DNA of 64,000 nt from Lichenostomus cassidix (taxonomy: Eukaryota > Chordata > Aves > Passeriformes > Meliphagidae), in contig CM039187.1 in assembly GCA_008360975.2 (NCBI GenBank), positions 18,691,495 through 18,755,494 of the forward strand, read 5' to 3'. Made by a program: the position numbers and the translations under genes. Position 1 is the first letter of the stretch. The number at the start of each line of letters is the position of its first letter. Of the stretch, positions 14,794-26,838 are shown piece by piece. The notes below the pieces were generated by a model. It was not told the origin of the DNA, searched no databases, and saw only the letters and a program-made list of their open reading frames with translations.

Positions 14794-15564
14794 GTAACCA
14801 GCTTTGGCCACCAACTGAGTGGGGATGCTGTAGGCAAGGGGTTCAGTTTCGTCTGATGGGGAGGCCAGTAAATGCTGCAAGCTCTTTGAGTGCAAGTGGG
14901 AACCAGAGCAGCCACGTTCCAGGTCTGCATACGCAGCATATGTTCTCAGCTCCATGAAGAACCAAAAAGATTCAATGCCTGTCCTTCTTTTTTTAGAATA
15001 AAATGGGAAAAGAAGCTGTAACTGCCTAGAAGTGACTACATCTCCCAGCTGGATTGGGTTTGGGACTTAGTACAGAAACATGCATACCGCAAAATCCTGT
15101 GTTGCCTCAATAGCCTTAATGTCCCTGAGTACTGCAGGCCCAGCATACTGTGTGCTAGCCTAAGGTAGATGATAGAAGCGTGAAGATCCCAGCCAGCTCT
15201 AGACCTGCCTGGGTTGTTCAGCATGGGTTGTAGCTACAAAGTCTGATAGACATGGGCAGTTGGTGAGCACTGCCATAGCTATGCTGTGAGCAGTATTTGA
15301 GTCACTTGGTTTGGGAGTGTCAGTGTGAGCTGGTGCCTTCACACAGCAGACCAAGTAGTTAAGAAACTCAGTGTCATGTCTGAATGTCAAGAGCAGGAAG
15401 GATGTGTGAGAGACTGTGTTTTACAGCCAAAGGAATACAGAGCTAAGGTAGGTGGCCTTTAAGGGAAGAGCAGAAGTGAAGAAAGAGGTTGCAGAAAATG
15501 GCAGCACTTATGAGTAGCAGGTGGGAGGGGAGGATGGGGAGGAAGGTTGAGTTTCAGGTAGGTA

Positions 15565-15898
15565 CTAAGGTGTCGCTGTAGTACCCAGGATGGATAAATG
15601 CGACACAGACACGAATCCAGTGAGAAGCAGAGAGAGCCTTTATTGTTTACCACTTCTGCTTATATGTGCTAAAATTCCAGAGGTGATTCCAGTGGTCACC
15701 CAGCTCCTGGGGTGATTGGCTGAAGTCTTGCAACACCCAATTCCAAACACTCTCTGCCTTAAAACCAAACAGATCAGGAAAACAGCAGGTGTTAGATACT
15801 ATTTACAAAACCCATCTCACTGTTTTCATAGTTTGCATGGGAAAGGAGAGACTCTCAGAAAAGCTTCTGCTAGCAGCTTTTCAGTATCCACACTAAGG
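15565..15898 (-). mobile_element. Solo endogenous retrovirus LTR (15571-15892) with perfect 6-bp target duplication
   Basis: The element begins TGTCGC and ends CCACA, so it has TG...CA ends, and it is flanked on both sides by CTAAGG (15565-15570 and 15893-15898). On the minus strand it has a TATA-like CATATAAG (15659-15666) followed closely by an AATAAA signal (15639-15644) and a U5-like stretch, the order expected of an LTR with a short R region. It is 322 bp, with no internal viral sequence next to it, so recombination has left a solo LTR. A 6-bp duplication fits ERVK or alpharetrovirus-like avian families. The exact family is not identifiable by eye. Confidence 0.88.
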
Positions 15899-18214
15899 GA
15901 AATTCCTAAGCCAGGTGACTGAAGCAACATTGCTGCAGAAGCTCAGGAGTGACTTGGGTGAAATAGTGGGTATCATCTTAGGTGACCATTGACTGTTTTT
16001 CAAAGGATCTAATCTGGGCTTTTTCAGAAGAGACAAGTGTTAGTGCAGACCATGGTTCCTAATATTGAAGAAACATATCTTACCTCTGACTCCTTCATGT
16101 TCCTATATTATTTTTCTCTTTTAACTTAATATCCTTCCCTTGTCTTCTCATGTGAGATTTCCATTTCTGAACCTCCACATAGGAAAACAGCAATTAACAG
16201 CAGAGAAGACTTGTGTTCATAACACTGTCTTGGTCCTGCCTTAGTGTAGGCAGTAAGAGCCTCTGAGTTTTGGGCACTTCCTAAGCCAAGAAGTCTCCTG
16301 ACTCTCTCCAACATTGCAGCTCCCTGGGGATACCATCATACATGACCATCCTCTAGCCTAGAAGGCACTGTGTTTCTGGAGAGGCACTCACTACCTTAGG
16401 ACTCTTACAGGGAATTAGGCATGGGACACAGCGTTCAAAAGCACAATGTCAAAGTGATTCAGGTGCTGTTCCTCACTCAGAAGATTCTTGCAGGAGGAAG
16501 AATGGCTGGAGTTGGAAGCATGTTCTGAGCTAGCTTTGCCATAGCCCTGCAGTACAAGAATTTGATAATCCTGTCTATCTGTTTGTAATGAGAGGAGGTT
16601 ATGGCAGAGGCCTGTTTGTATGTAATAACGTTTTAAGGGCTTCTCTGTGAGGCTCTTACTGATGTTACTGATACAGTACTTGTTTGTTGTCTTCTTTTTC
16701 AATACTGGGATTTTGACAGATGATCACTTCCCAACAAATTTTCCACTCTCAGTTTTGAACATCAACCTCTGTGCGCTCATGTCTGAATAAAAACACAGGG
16801 GCATATGTGCACACATCAAGTAGCAGAGTGAGTGTATATGTGTTCCCACCTGAATGGAAGTGTCAAAATGAATTAATTTTGCCTGCAGCTACATAATGTT
16901 ATCTCTAACTTTTCAGTGACACTTTTCTCACTCATCACTTGTTATTTCTCAGGCTAGTCAATAAATGAAAATAAAAGAACAAAAATTTTAAGCATAAAAA
17001 TTGCTTGCCTTAAACCAAAGTGAGAAAAAAAGTAACTACATCTACTAGGTGTTATTCATACAGTTTAACATACAGCTACAAATCACTAAAGGGATGATGG
17101 TGATAAAAGAGTAAAAGAGTGTAGAATATTAATCCCTGATATATTACATATTTATTTTCATCAATATTGTAGAGTGGATGGAAAATGGCTCAGCTGTTGT
17201 CTAAGAGGAGGTAAGCTAGAAACATCAGCCAATGACCAGGAACCTCTTCAGGGAGAAAGAATGAACTTGCATTTCTGTTTTCTCAAGTAAATCACCTCAG
17301 TAATCTTTAGTCAAGACTGGTGAAAGCAATGACACTGGTTTAGCCTACCTCATCCCAGAGAAACTTCCTCCCTTCAGGTTAATGTTCCATGCTTATTAGT
17401 TTTCGCTTTGCCTTGTAACTGTTAATTATTTCTGATTCCCCAGCCAAGGTTCATGCTTGTTCCAGGGCCTGTTTTTATCCATTATTCTGCTGGTAGTAGA
17501 GCTAAACCAATGGTTCTTCTTCTTTCATTGGCATATCCCAGCACAGTTCCAGTGACTCCAGTGGTAATGTGCTATATTTAACCTGTCACACCTAAAGGCA
17601 AATCAGACTCTTGCCCTCCAGTTAGAACAGACAGAAGAGACAAAATTTAACAAAGGAACAATAAATGGCACAAACTTCTTGGTGAGCTACAGTTCACCTA
17701 GGGAATGTGAAAGGCTTTGGATGCTGACATCTCAGCAGTGTTGGAGGTTGAGCTGTAAATCTCTCAGCAGCTGTGGGAGAAAGATTATCTTAATTTATTT
17801 AGCTTGTTGTTTTGTTTTGTTTTTCTTTGTTTATTTTGTTTTGTTTTGGCTTGAAACTCCCGGCAGCTTCTGAGATTATTTTAGTTCATTTAAATGCAAT
17901 AAGCACTAACAGCAAATGCCCTTCTGGCTGGCCCATTTTCAGGCTAACCAGTCCAAATGAGGAAATGCCTCTGGCATGAACCAAAAAGCCCCCAGCTGCA
18001 CTTCCTGAGAGGAAAAATAAACTACAATCATACACCCAGTCCACACCCCTCTCTACTTCTTTGGTGGTGAAAAAAATCACAACTTTAAGTATTACAAAGA
18101 AAAACTTGTACCTGTGATAAAAATGAAGTGAGACTCAAACTAATTTGCATGATTTTATTGTTATATATAGTACACCAGCACCTGGAAGGAGTCCAACCAG
18201 TACTGGTCTCATAC

Positions 18215-18345
18215 TAAGCACTGTGCAAATGTACTAAAAGTGTGCCCTTGCACCAAAGAGTTTGCAGCATAAAAAGAAGCTCAGAGAGGTAAAGTGACTT
18301 GCTTAAAACCATCAGCAGGTGAATGGCAAAGGTGGGAAGAGAGAC
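18215..18345 (-). mobile_element. Fossil MIR/L2-like SINE fragment
   Basis: On the + strand it reads like the reverse of an ancient amniote SINE. CTAAGCACTGTGCAAA and CACCAAAGAGTTTGCAGC resemble its L2-like tail, and CTCAGAGAGGTAAAGTGACT followed by a diverged CACAGC region resembles the MIR core. It is heavily diverged, so an old insertion, and it is intronic in PAX2. Assignment is by memory of the consensus. Confidence 0.6.
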
Positions 18346-18765
18346 AGGCACAGAAAATGCTTGGATCTCTTCCCAGTGCCTTGCACGTTGATCATGCCCT
18401 AAAGCAACATCGCCACAATTTTGGAACTGCATCCCTGCACATAGGACCTTAGCTACTCTGGCAATAAATATGCTGCCATTCTCTGTGCAGATCAGGGCCA
18501 TTTTGATTTAGTTAAAATAGATCCAAAATCTACAATGAAACAAAACAAATTCTTTTAAGCCTCATCAAAACTAAGTTTTAGCATCCATCCTTACAGTATG
18601 AGATCAAAAGTGCCCCAGTCTTCACCCAGAATTTTCAGTGGGTGGACAGAACTCATGTAAGAGAAGGCTGTGCAGTAGTTGCCTATCAAGTCATGTGACA
18701 GTGGGACAAAAGGTGATACCAAATCAATATTGAAAGATCTTATCTGTATTGATCGCCTGTCCTGA

Positions 18766-18906
<141 letters not shown>

Positions 18907-19124
18907 TAATGGTGCACACATGTTTGAACGGTTACCAGCATTGCCAGAGTTTTCACAGCTGGCTTGGCTATTGCTTTGCTGACACGAAGAGCTATTTTTT
19001 TCATAAAGAAACCATCAGGTGCCTAAAACCAATGTAGCTAGCAACCCTTTTTGTAATGTATCTCTTTTCCCCAAGTAACTGATTCACTGCTGCTATGCGT
19101 AACTAGCTAGCTATAACCTGTAGC

Positions 19125-19143
19125 AATTAATTAGTAATTAATT
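19125..19143. promoter_or_regulatory. Perfect TAATTA palindrome, possible homeodomain dimer site
   Basis: AATTAATTA and its exact reverse complement TAATTAATT are separated by a single G, giving overlapping TAATTA sites in both orientations. More ATTA cores follow at 19151-19175. Paired-type homeodomain proteins favour such arrangements, but AT-rich introns also produce them by chance. Confidence 0.3.
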
Positions 19144-20024
19144 AACCCTAGTATTCATTAACCAATGTAATTATTTTCCAATGACCCATGCAGATTATTA
19201 TGTACTGCATAACTCAAGATACTCACCTATACACTAACTTAGGGTAACAACTCACCTTCTGTCTAAAGCCATGGCATCAAGCTGAAAATTATTAATGGTA
19301 ATTTAGTACCTGCAGTATTTGAAGAACTACTGTCTATATAGCCTAAACTAACAACTCAGCAATGATTAGCAGCATTTCAGGAGAAGCTAACAATTCACTT
19401 TTAACAACCAACTACATACCCATCTCCTGTTTGTAAGACAGTGCTTCCAATCCAAGAAACTATTAACCTAATCCTACATCCAAAGGCAAACTGTTTCTCT
19501 GCTACCCAATGCCTTTGCAGAAATAGCTTAGCATATGGATTCTTCCACTCTTTTGGAAGAAGAGAGGACCATTTACTCTAAGGCAATTGAAGCGTTCATT
19601 ACCTCGGGCTCTATTACCCACTCTCCTCTGATGACAGTTGTCCCCAGTAGATAAATGAAGTGGCAGGATTTTCTTTTCTCAGACATGGTAGCTCAGAACT
19701 TAGAACTCACCTGCCACTGATTTCTGCTTGTCGTGGCCCCTGGTTGTGAGTCGTGATGGTTAAGGGGCAGGTACATAGCCCATTCTGCAACCTCTGCTTC
19801 TGAAGGGATGAGTCCAGAACCAAAGCAGCAAAAGGTTGAGGACAGAAAGCTCTTAAATTACTGTCATATGATTTGCTAGAGCTTACCAGTGGAAAGCCTA
19901 ACTTAACCCTCATCCAGATTTCAGAATAGCCAGCTAAATGAACATAAACTGCAGTGAGGACAGTGAAAATATAACTGATAGGAAATGTTTTCAGGTCAAA
20001 GTCTTAACATCTTTAAGTGACAAA

Positions 20025-20190
20025 TCATAGAATGGCTTGAGTTGAAACAGACCTTAAAGGTAATCTAGTTCCAACCCCCCTGTCATGGGCAGGGACATCA
20101 TTCACAGGCTGTACAAAGCCCAACCAGCCTGACATTGAACACTTCCAGGGATGGGGTATCCACAACTACTCTGGGCAACCTGTTCCAGTG
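20025..20190 (-). mobile_element. CR1 LINE 3'-end fragment
   Basis: It begins on the + strand with TCATAGAATGGCTTGAGTTG, passes through CCTTAAAGGTAATCTAGTTCC and CCCATGGCAGGG-like sequence, and ends at CTGGGCAACCTGTTCCAG. This is the reverse complement of the well-known 3' end of chicken repeat 1, truncated at its 5' side as usual for CR1. It shows moderate divergence. Confidence 0.9.
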
Positions 20191-22469
20191 GAAAATTTCA
20201 GGACATCTCCTACACTAAAATATTCAGGAAGATGGTTTGGTTCCAGAATCAGAGAAGAAGTTATTACCCCCACACACAACTTCCCCCAGCAACAGTAGGT
20301 ACATTCAATTGACAATATTTAGATCAGTTAATGGTCAAAAATTATAGGAGATCATGGCATATAGAAATTATTAATACCAAAATAACTGGGTCTTTGAGTA
20401 GAATATGTTCAGTTGTGTAAGATTCAGATTGCTATGTAAGTTTGATGTCTTCATCACAAGGATGATACTGACTTCAAAACCAGGACAAAAATTTTAAGAC
20501 TGCTAATATCAGAGATCACTTATCCAAGGATAGGATACTTCAGCTCCTTGATGTGGAGGTTGCATATCTATAAGACAGTCATGTCCCAAGAAAACCCAGA
20601 AATATTCCCAAAAAGCAAAGGAACGGAATTATGCAGAAAAAAGTTAAGTTATATTTCAAAGTTAAAAAAATATTCCAGTCAAATGGGTCCTTACATTAAA
20701 TCTGACGTCAATATTTAATCAGAGGAAATTTTTCCAGTGGCCTACTTGGGCATCCTGCAGTAGTTACTGCATCTTTCAACAGAGCCTCAGGTTCTGGCTG
20801 TTTCAGTCATACCCCACTGGTCAGACCCAGCCAGGAAGCCCTTCTCTTCCTGACTTCTAATGTGACTGAAGCCAACAAGATGGAGATAAAGAGGCTTCCT
20901 GGGAAGAAACAGAAGACTTGCCTTTAATGGGTCACACTGCAGATCTCTGCAGCCTCTACTCTGTGCCAGGAGCCAACAGGGGAAGTATGAGGAAGGGTGT
21001 AAAAGTAGAGCAATCATAAATTGGTACTTTCTTGAAACATCTTTCAGCCTCCACGTTGCAGCTAAGAGACTTTCTAGGACAGACTTAATATCTTTCTATT
21101 TAATATTGAACCCTTGATAGGTTTTTCCTCCACAAATGTAAAAAATGTCTCCTGAACCCATATATGCTTTTAACATGCATAGAAACCTAGGGCTAGAACT
21201 TCTGTAGCTTAACTACATATTTTGTGAAAGCTATCTCCCTTATTTGTTCTGAACCTGCCACCTGCTAGGCTCACTTCATGCCTCATCATTTCTGTATTAG
21301 AAGACTAAACCAATAAGATTTAAATACAGATGCCAAGAAATAGTAAAGATTCCCCAAGCACAGATTGCACAGAATATAGGCCTCCTGAGATCAATCCTCT
21401 GGGCTGACTTGCAACCTCTGTTAGGAGTCCAGTTTGAACAACCACATACAATGTTGCCAGTGGCTTGTTGCCTGCCCTCAGTCCAAGACAGTTCTGGGAC
21501 CAGTGCTTTAACTACACTGGAAACAAGAAGGCAGCAAGATGACTACTGAGAAGTATCTTTATGAAAAACACTAACATGCAAATAAACCTATTGTTCAGAT
21601 GTGAGCATGTATGAGAAAGAGGCTCTGTCTTCTCTAAACAAAGGTGCAGAGCTAAACACACAACTGTTCAGAAACCAGACTTCTAACCCATGAAAAGTTC
21701 TGATTCCTTAATATTTGTTTTCATCTTGCATTGGTATGAGGAGTCAGAATCTTGCAACAGTTCAATTTGTAAACATTGGGATGAAACATTTCAATAACAT
21801 CAACATGTTCTAGATGTCAAGACATATTAAAATAATGAAAGAACTGAAAGGAAATTAAATGAGATGAGAAAGGCAAAATGAAACAAAACAAGAAAGTTGA
21901 ATCCTAATACTTTGTTTCAATTTGCAGTAATTTCATAACTTTTCTTTCCAAAATTCTATTGAAGCTGACAAGCTCAAGCAAAACATTTCCATTTCAATGA
22001 GACAGCATTTTCCAGTGGAAAACTGTTTCTGAGAAGATTGTTTAACCAGTGCTTATCAAAGCTTCTATGTTCTACCCATGACAACCTTTCACGAGACTTC
22101 TACTTGCATACTCTAGAGAAGAGCTTGTCTCCTGCAGCAGTACATTCATGCAACATGGCCAGCAAATGCAAACGTCTCTGAGGTTTATGTGGATGACGTA
22201 ACATGATACATCCTGCATTTGCCCCTCCTGTAACTTCACGTCTCAGGCTGTAAACGTGGGTGAAAGTCAGTTGCTCTGAGCACACACTTGAAAAAGCAGG
22301 GGTTAGTCACTCACAGAAAGATGAATCAGGTATTGTGCTACACTTAACCTACATATCTGAGAGAAGTTTCTTGCAAAGGTAACAGAATACCTTTGATCCC
22401 TGTCTCAATTCTTCCTCTTTCCCAGAAAGGACATCAAGATTCTGCAAACTGTTTTGGTGAAGTAAGCAT

Positions 22470-22720
22470 CCACTGAAGGAACCGCAGTTTACACAGAGTA
22501 GTGCGGAGCCTGCAGAGGGCTGGGGACGGCAGCAGCAGGGAGTCGTTAAACAGAATCCAATGTTGATGAGGAAATTACACTTGTTTCATTAGTGATCGGG
22601 GAAGGCGATAGCTCAGTTCCTCTTGGTCACAGTTGAGCTCAAAAGCTCATTATCCTGCTGCATGCATGCTTTCACTCCTCGTCAATAAACACTGTTTCCA
22701 GTGGCTGCCCTCCCTCCTCC
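22470..22720. promoter_or_regulatory. Possible conserved intronic block
   Basis: This non-repetitive stretch of balanced composition lies inside an otherwise AT-rich intron. It contains ATTACACTTG, TTTCATTAGTGATC and a CTCATTATCC core. There is no coding potential and no repeat match. It is noted only as a candidate for a conservation test. Confidence 0.18.
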
Positions 22721-24704
22721 CCAGTGCTCCATAGCTGTGGCTCTTTCTCCTGTGCTTAACCTAAGCTTTAGGAAGACTATAAACAGTTTAGGGTGTCAAC
22801 TCAGCAAGGGATGAGAGAAAAGTCTTGAAATATCAGAACAATTTCTCTCCATGCAGCGAAGTGATGTTATATGAAGCACTCCAACAGCAGGAATTCTAAT
22901 GTGGATAGTTTTTCTCCTTCTTTGGCAGGCAAACTCATTCCAGTGTATTCCACAGATAAGTCAATTCACTAGAGAAAAATCTGGACTGGGCATTGCACCT
23001 TGGTCATCTTAGCAGGTTTCACCTATTCCTCCCCAGCTAGTTGTCAGGATTTTCCATGCAGGATGTTTGTAGCTATGGAATTAGGTTGAGTTATTATCAT
23101 TAAAACAGTAGTTAGCAAGATCTCTCACACAAAATGAGGTTTTATGCTGAAACAAAATGCTACTATGACTAAACTACCTTTGTATGATGATTGGGTTTGA
23201 TTTATACTCATTTTTGCACTGACTACTTTGGTTAGCACCCTAAGTACTTTTTAAAATCCTGCTGGAAAGCATCTCCTCAAGTTTAAAGCAGTACAAATCC
23301 CCTAACTTGAACAGATTTCATTTCCATCATCTGAGAAACTGTGGTTTTGGCTTTAACACTCCACTGAGAGGAGATTTGCAGAGATTATGCCATAATTAAT
23401 TGACATTCTTTGGTAATTGTATCACAGGCATCCATCCCTTCTTGCATTGCCTTCTTTTCCTGTTCTATGGTATCTAGCAGGAACTGCCAGGTGCTTTTCA
23501 AGCAGGTCTGTTGTAACAATTCCACCTCTGCTTTAGGGCAGACCAGAACCTAATACCCACACTTTTAAGCACATAAGGCCTTTCAGATAGTGTTAATTGT
23601 CCCCAGTCTGTTGTTACTACATTGAATTGAGCTTATTATCAGATCATGTCATGATTTACCTTAACAGAATGATACATATTTAAGTTTGGGGAGATTTGTT
23701 TGGGTACAGCACTATACCCCTTCAGTTGCTGAACACCCTGCACAGCCTTCTATGAAACAGGGAGACTCAGCTCCTTCTGCACAATAAAACTGAATGTTTA
23801 AGAAGACTCTGCACCATTCAGATCTTAGTTCAGAGTCTTACTAGATCACAAAGCTTGGAAGTATTTTGGTTTGGGCTCATTTTACTAATGTGAGAAGTGG
23901 AGCTGTAGCACAGCTTGTCTTTCAGTTTCAGAATAGTACCTAAAGCACTACTCATTAGAAAATTATTTTCTAGAGCTAGAATGCAGCAAATTTTCTCTAT
24001 AACTCACTAAGTAAGTATAAAAGAGAGGTTAATAATGTATGAATCATTTTTCTGACTAATACCATCATCAAGAGTAAGAAAGAAAGTGATTCATGTGTTT
24101 TCCATTTTGTTTTATATTTAAGCACAGCCTACTCAGAACATTTCCAAAAATGAATTATATTCTTCTCCACAAATATGCCATCGTCCTCACTACCCTAATT
24201 AAAAAACTTAACAATACATATTGCCATCAACAGCACTGCTAGTTTCAAAGAGTTTATTGTGAGCTTGTCCCATCAACCTTCCATGCCTGCTGTCTTGACA
24301 CTACTGGAGAACTTTAGATGTTATTCATAAGAAAGCTGATAATTAAGCGCATAAAAACTTGCATATGGAGTCGTACTGCAGCTTGAGAATCGGAAGACAT
24401 AGGGCAATGAAAAATAAAGAAACAAAAAAAAACCCACCTTAATAGTTTATTTGTATTATTGAATTTAAACTGATTTCTTGATTGTGAAGAGGTCAATCTC
24501 GTGATGCTTACTGTATAGGTAAGCAGCTTTGCACTGAACAAGCACTGCAGTGACTTGAAGGGCAGAGTCCCAGCTGGACAAGGAAGCTACATACACTAGT
24601 TTTCCTGCTGGCAAAGAGATTCAGCATGAGCACTGGTCTGATGGAATAGCAGACATAAATCTTTATTCCTAACTGTATTTCACACCTTCCTTGGTTTCTT
24701 CCAG

Positions 24705-24791
24705 GGAGCGAGTTCTCAGGGAACCCCTACAGCCACCCTCAGTACACGACCTACAATGAGGCCTGGCGGTTCAGCAACCCTGCATTACTAA
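24705..24791 (+). CDS. PAX2: PAX2 exon, [14 protein letters not shown] segment
   Basis: The exon is 87 bp, phase 1 to phase 1. With the preceding G it encodes [20 protein letters not shown] and continues WRFSNPALL, then the first base (A) of a serine or methionine codon depending on which terminal acceptor is used. One change from human is apparent (TTYN for TAYN). The acceptor is TTCTTCCAG (24696-24704) and the donor is GTGAGT at 24792. Read in phase 0 the exon would meet a TAA at its very end (24789-24791), so only phase-1 entry yields a full C-terminus. Confidence 0.97.
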   Translation, partial: GASSQGTPTATLSTRPTMRPGGSATLHY

Positions 24792-26697
24792 GTGAGTACC
24801 TCTTTCCCACAGCACACCCCCAGCCTCGCGCTCCTTCTGTTTGTCTCTTTGTTTTCTTTTCTTTGTTTGCTTTTTTTTTTTGTTGTTTTTTTGTTTGTTT
24901 CTGAATAGGGTTTTCAAGTATTTGGGCAGGTGAGAGGCCTTTTTCCTCACTCTCCAGTCCAGTTTGAAATGGGTACATACCTCATGCATGTTTTGTATCA
25001 GTTCTGAAGCCGATTCCTTCTCCATAAGACAGTTCAGAACTCCAGCTCTGGATTCTCCATGGTCTGCAACCACAGTTTATTACACATTATATCAAAAGTT
25101 AAATTCAGCTACTCTTAGGCCACAATCAGCATCCTTTCAAGGCCTGGTTAAAAATTCAGATAACTTTTCACTCCTCTCCCAAGCTAAATCCAGAGTCAGT
25201 TCCTGGGAAATCTGTAAATTTCATAGAATTTCTGCCTATTGGACCAGTTAGAACAATGTCCAGAGTGGGAGACAGGCTGTATCACAAGATTTATAATAGC
25301 CAGTAGAGTTCTCTTGCAGGAATATATGTCCATCTCCAGTGACTAATATGCTCAGAAATAGTCAGGGTCTTTTTCAGAGGGAAAAAAACTCCTACAAGAC
25401 TTTAGCTTCTCATACAACATTCTTTTCAAGGGAATAGGAAGAGATTTATTATGTGTAAAATAAATCAGTTGTGATTATTACCTATGTATTTACTGAGGTT
25501 TAACAACTGGATAATAGATGCACATTTTATTCCAGTGCTGTTAAACTTCAGTAAATGTGATCTTAATAATCAATCACTATTTAACACACATTCAATAATC
25601 ATCTAAAGAGCTTTCATGCCAAATGTGACCCAAATCCCAAGCAGTAAAACACTGTAATTGTGTTTCATTTCTCCCCTCCTGGTTTTAAAAGTGACCCATT
25701 ATACTTTGTCAGGTACACTCAGAACAACTGTCCCTGACACTTTTCTTGTGGTTACAAATCAGGTTTGGCTGCAATGTTTGTTGTGGTTTAGCCCCAAGCA
25801 TTAGCCAAGCCGCACGCAGCCATTCATTCATTCTCCCACCCAGGAGGGTAGGGAGAGAATTAAAAAAAAAAGCTAGAAAAGTTGTGGGTTGAGATAAAGA
25901 CAGTTTATTAGGGAAAGCAAAAGCCACGCACACAAGCAAAGCAAAAGAAGGAACTAATTCACTGCTTCCCATGGGCAAGCAGGTGTTCAGCCATCTCCAG
26001 GACAGCACAGCCCCATCATGCATAAGGGTTACTTGGGAAGACAAACAGCATCACTCCAAACATCTCCACTTCCTCCTTCTTCCCTGCCCCACTTCACATA
26101 CTGAACGTGATGTTATATAGTCTGGAATATCCCTTTGGTCAGTTCAGGTCATCTGTCCCAGCTGTCTCCCCTCCCAACATCCCATGAATCCCCAGAGTCC
26201 TCACCAGTGCGGCAGCATGAGAAGCAAAACAGCCTTGGCCTGCTCAGCAATAACAAAAATATCTCTGTATTATGAACCGTGTACTCAAATCCAAAACATA
26301 GCCCCATACTAATTGTTGTAAAGAAAACTAAATCCACCCCAGCCAAAACCAGCACAAATGCTCGTGGCCTTACTTACTGATAGTCAGAAGAAGCAAAAGT
26401 ATCTCCTTCCCATAGAGGGGTATCACACCCAGAGGGCACAGTAGCATCTATCCACTAAAGTGTGGCCCTCAGTTGGCTTCCACTGATTGCCTTTCCCTAA
26501 TCCCATCAGGAGCTCAGTCCCCAAGTTCGTTCTTTTGGTTCTTTTGCTTTTCTTTCTTCCTACCTTTCAGTTTCTTTTCAGTTCTCCTTTACTTCTTTTC
26601 TTAGTTTGATTGTTTCTGGTTTTTGTTTTGGTTTGGTTTTTTTTGTTTACTGTTTGTCCTTTCAACCAGTCCATTCTTCTCCTGTGTTAACTTTCAG
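24792..26697 (+). other. PAX2: Last PAX2 intron
   Basis: This is a 1.9-kb intron with a GTGAGT donor and a CTTTCAG acceptor. It contains T-rich tracts (24840-24900 and 26520-26650) and one solo LTR (25779-26356) that takes up about a third of its length and ends 341 bp before the terminal exon. Another AG at 26668-26669 lies 28 bases upstream of the main acceptor. Its use would put the terminal exon in neither of the two long open frames. Confidence 0.88.
25773..26362 (-). mobile_element. Solo endogenous retrovirus LTR (25779-26356) in the last PAX2 intron
   Basis: The 578-bp element runs from TGTTGTGGTTTA to CCAGCACA, and its TG...CA ends match a common avian LTR group. It is flanked by AATGTT (25773-25778) and AATGCT (26357-26362), a 6-bp target duplication with one mismatch. 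On the minus strand there is a TATA-like CTATATAACA (complement of 26111-26120) and an AATAAA (complement of 25904-25909). No gag, pol or env remnants adjoin it. The imperfect duplication and several indels suggest it is older than the LTR at 15571. I believe it belongs with LTRs abundant in songbirds, from memory of their ends. Confidence 0.85.
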
Positions 26698-26774
26698 GTT
26701 CCCCTTATTATTATAGTGCCACATCCCGGGGCTCCGCACCTCCCACTGCTGCCGCTGCCTATGACCGCCACTAG
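26698..26774 (+). CDS. PAX2: PAX2 terminal exon, main reading frame (C-terminus YDRH)
   Basis: The acceptor CTTTCAG ends at 26697. With the A carried from the previous exon the frame reads SSPYYYSATSRGSAPPTAAA and then AYDRH before TAG at 26772-26774. This is the canonical PAX2 C-terminal tail, part of the inhibitory and transactivation region. It is 25 residues long, against 24 as I recall for human, with SATSRGSAPPT replacing SAAPRSAPA. The same bases are also open in another frame (separate entry). Confidence 0.96.
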
Positions 26775-26838
26775 TTACCATGGAAACCACATGAAACTGC
26801 AGGGCGACAGCTTAGGCCTCCACATTGTACCTGTCTGA
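26717..26838 (+). CDS. PAX2: PAX2 terminal exon, alternative acceptor and frame (C-terminus GLHIVPV)
   Basis: An AG at 26715-26716, inside the exon after a TTATTATTAT stretch, would start the exon 19 bases later. The carried A then forms ATG with TG at 26717, and the frame continues MPHPGAPHLPLLPLP, MTATSYHGNH, and ends GLHIVPV at TGA 26836-26838. It runs through the canonical stop and is 40 residues, 15 more than the main tail. Human PAX2 isoforms about 14 residues longer, ending in GLHIVPV, use an alternative 3' splice site in the last exon, as I recall, so this looks like the same mechanism. Whether both acceptors are used in this species needs transcripts. Confidence 0.8.

Noticed and set aside
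14559..14957. Single-exon gene of 132 codons starting at 14559
   Set aside because: Only the part between the splice sites (14584-14793) is PAX-like. The flanks are intron, and the upstream ATG lies in the pyrimidine tract.
26623..26697. Protein start at 26623 leading into the alternative PAX2 tail
   Set aside because: This stretch is T-rich intron upstream of the acceptor. The open frame extends there by chance, and the tail is reached by splicing.
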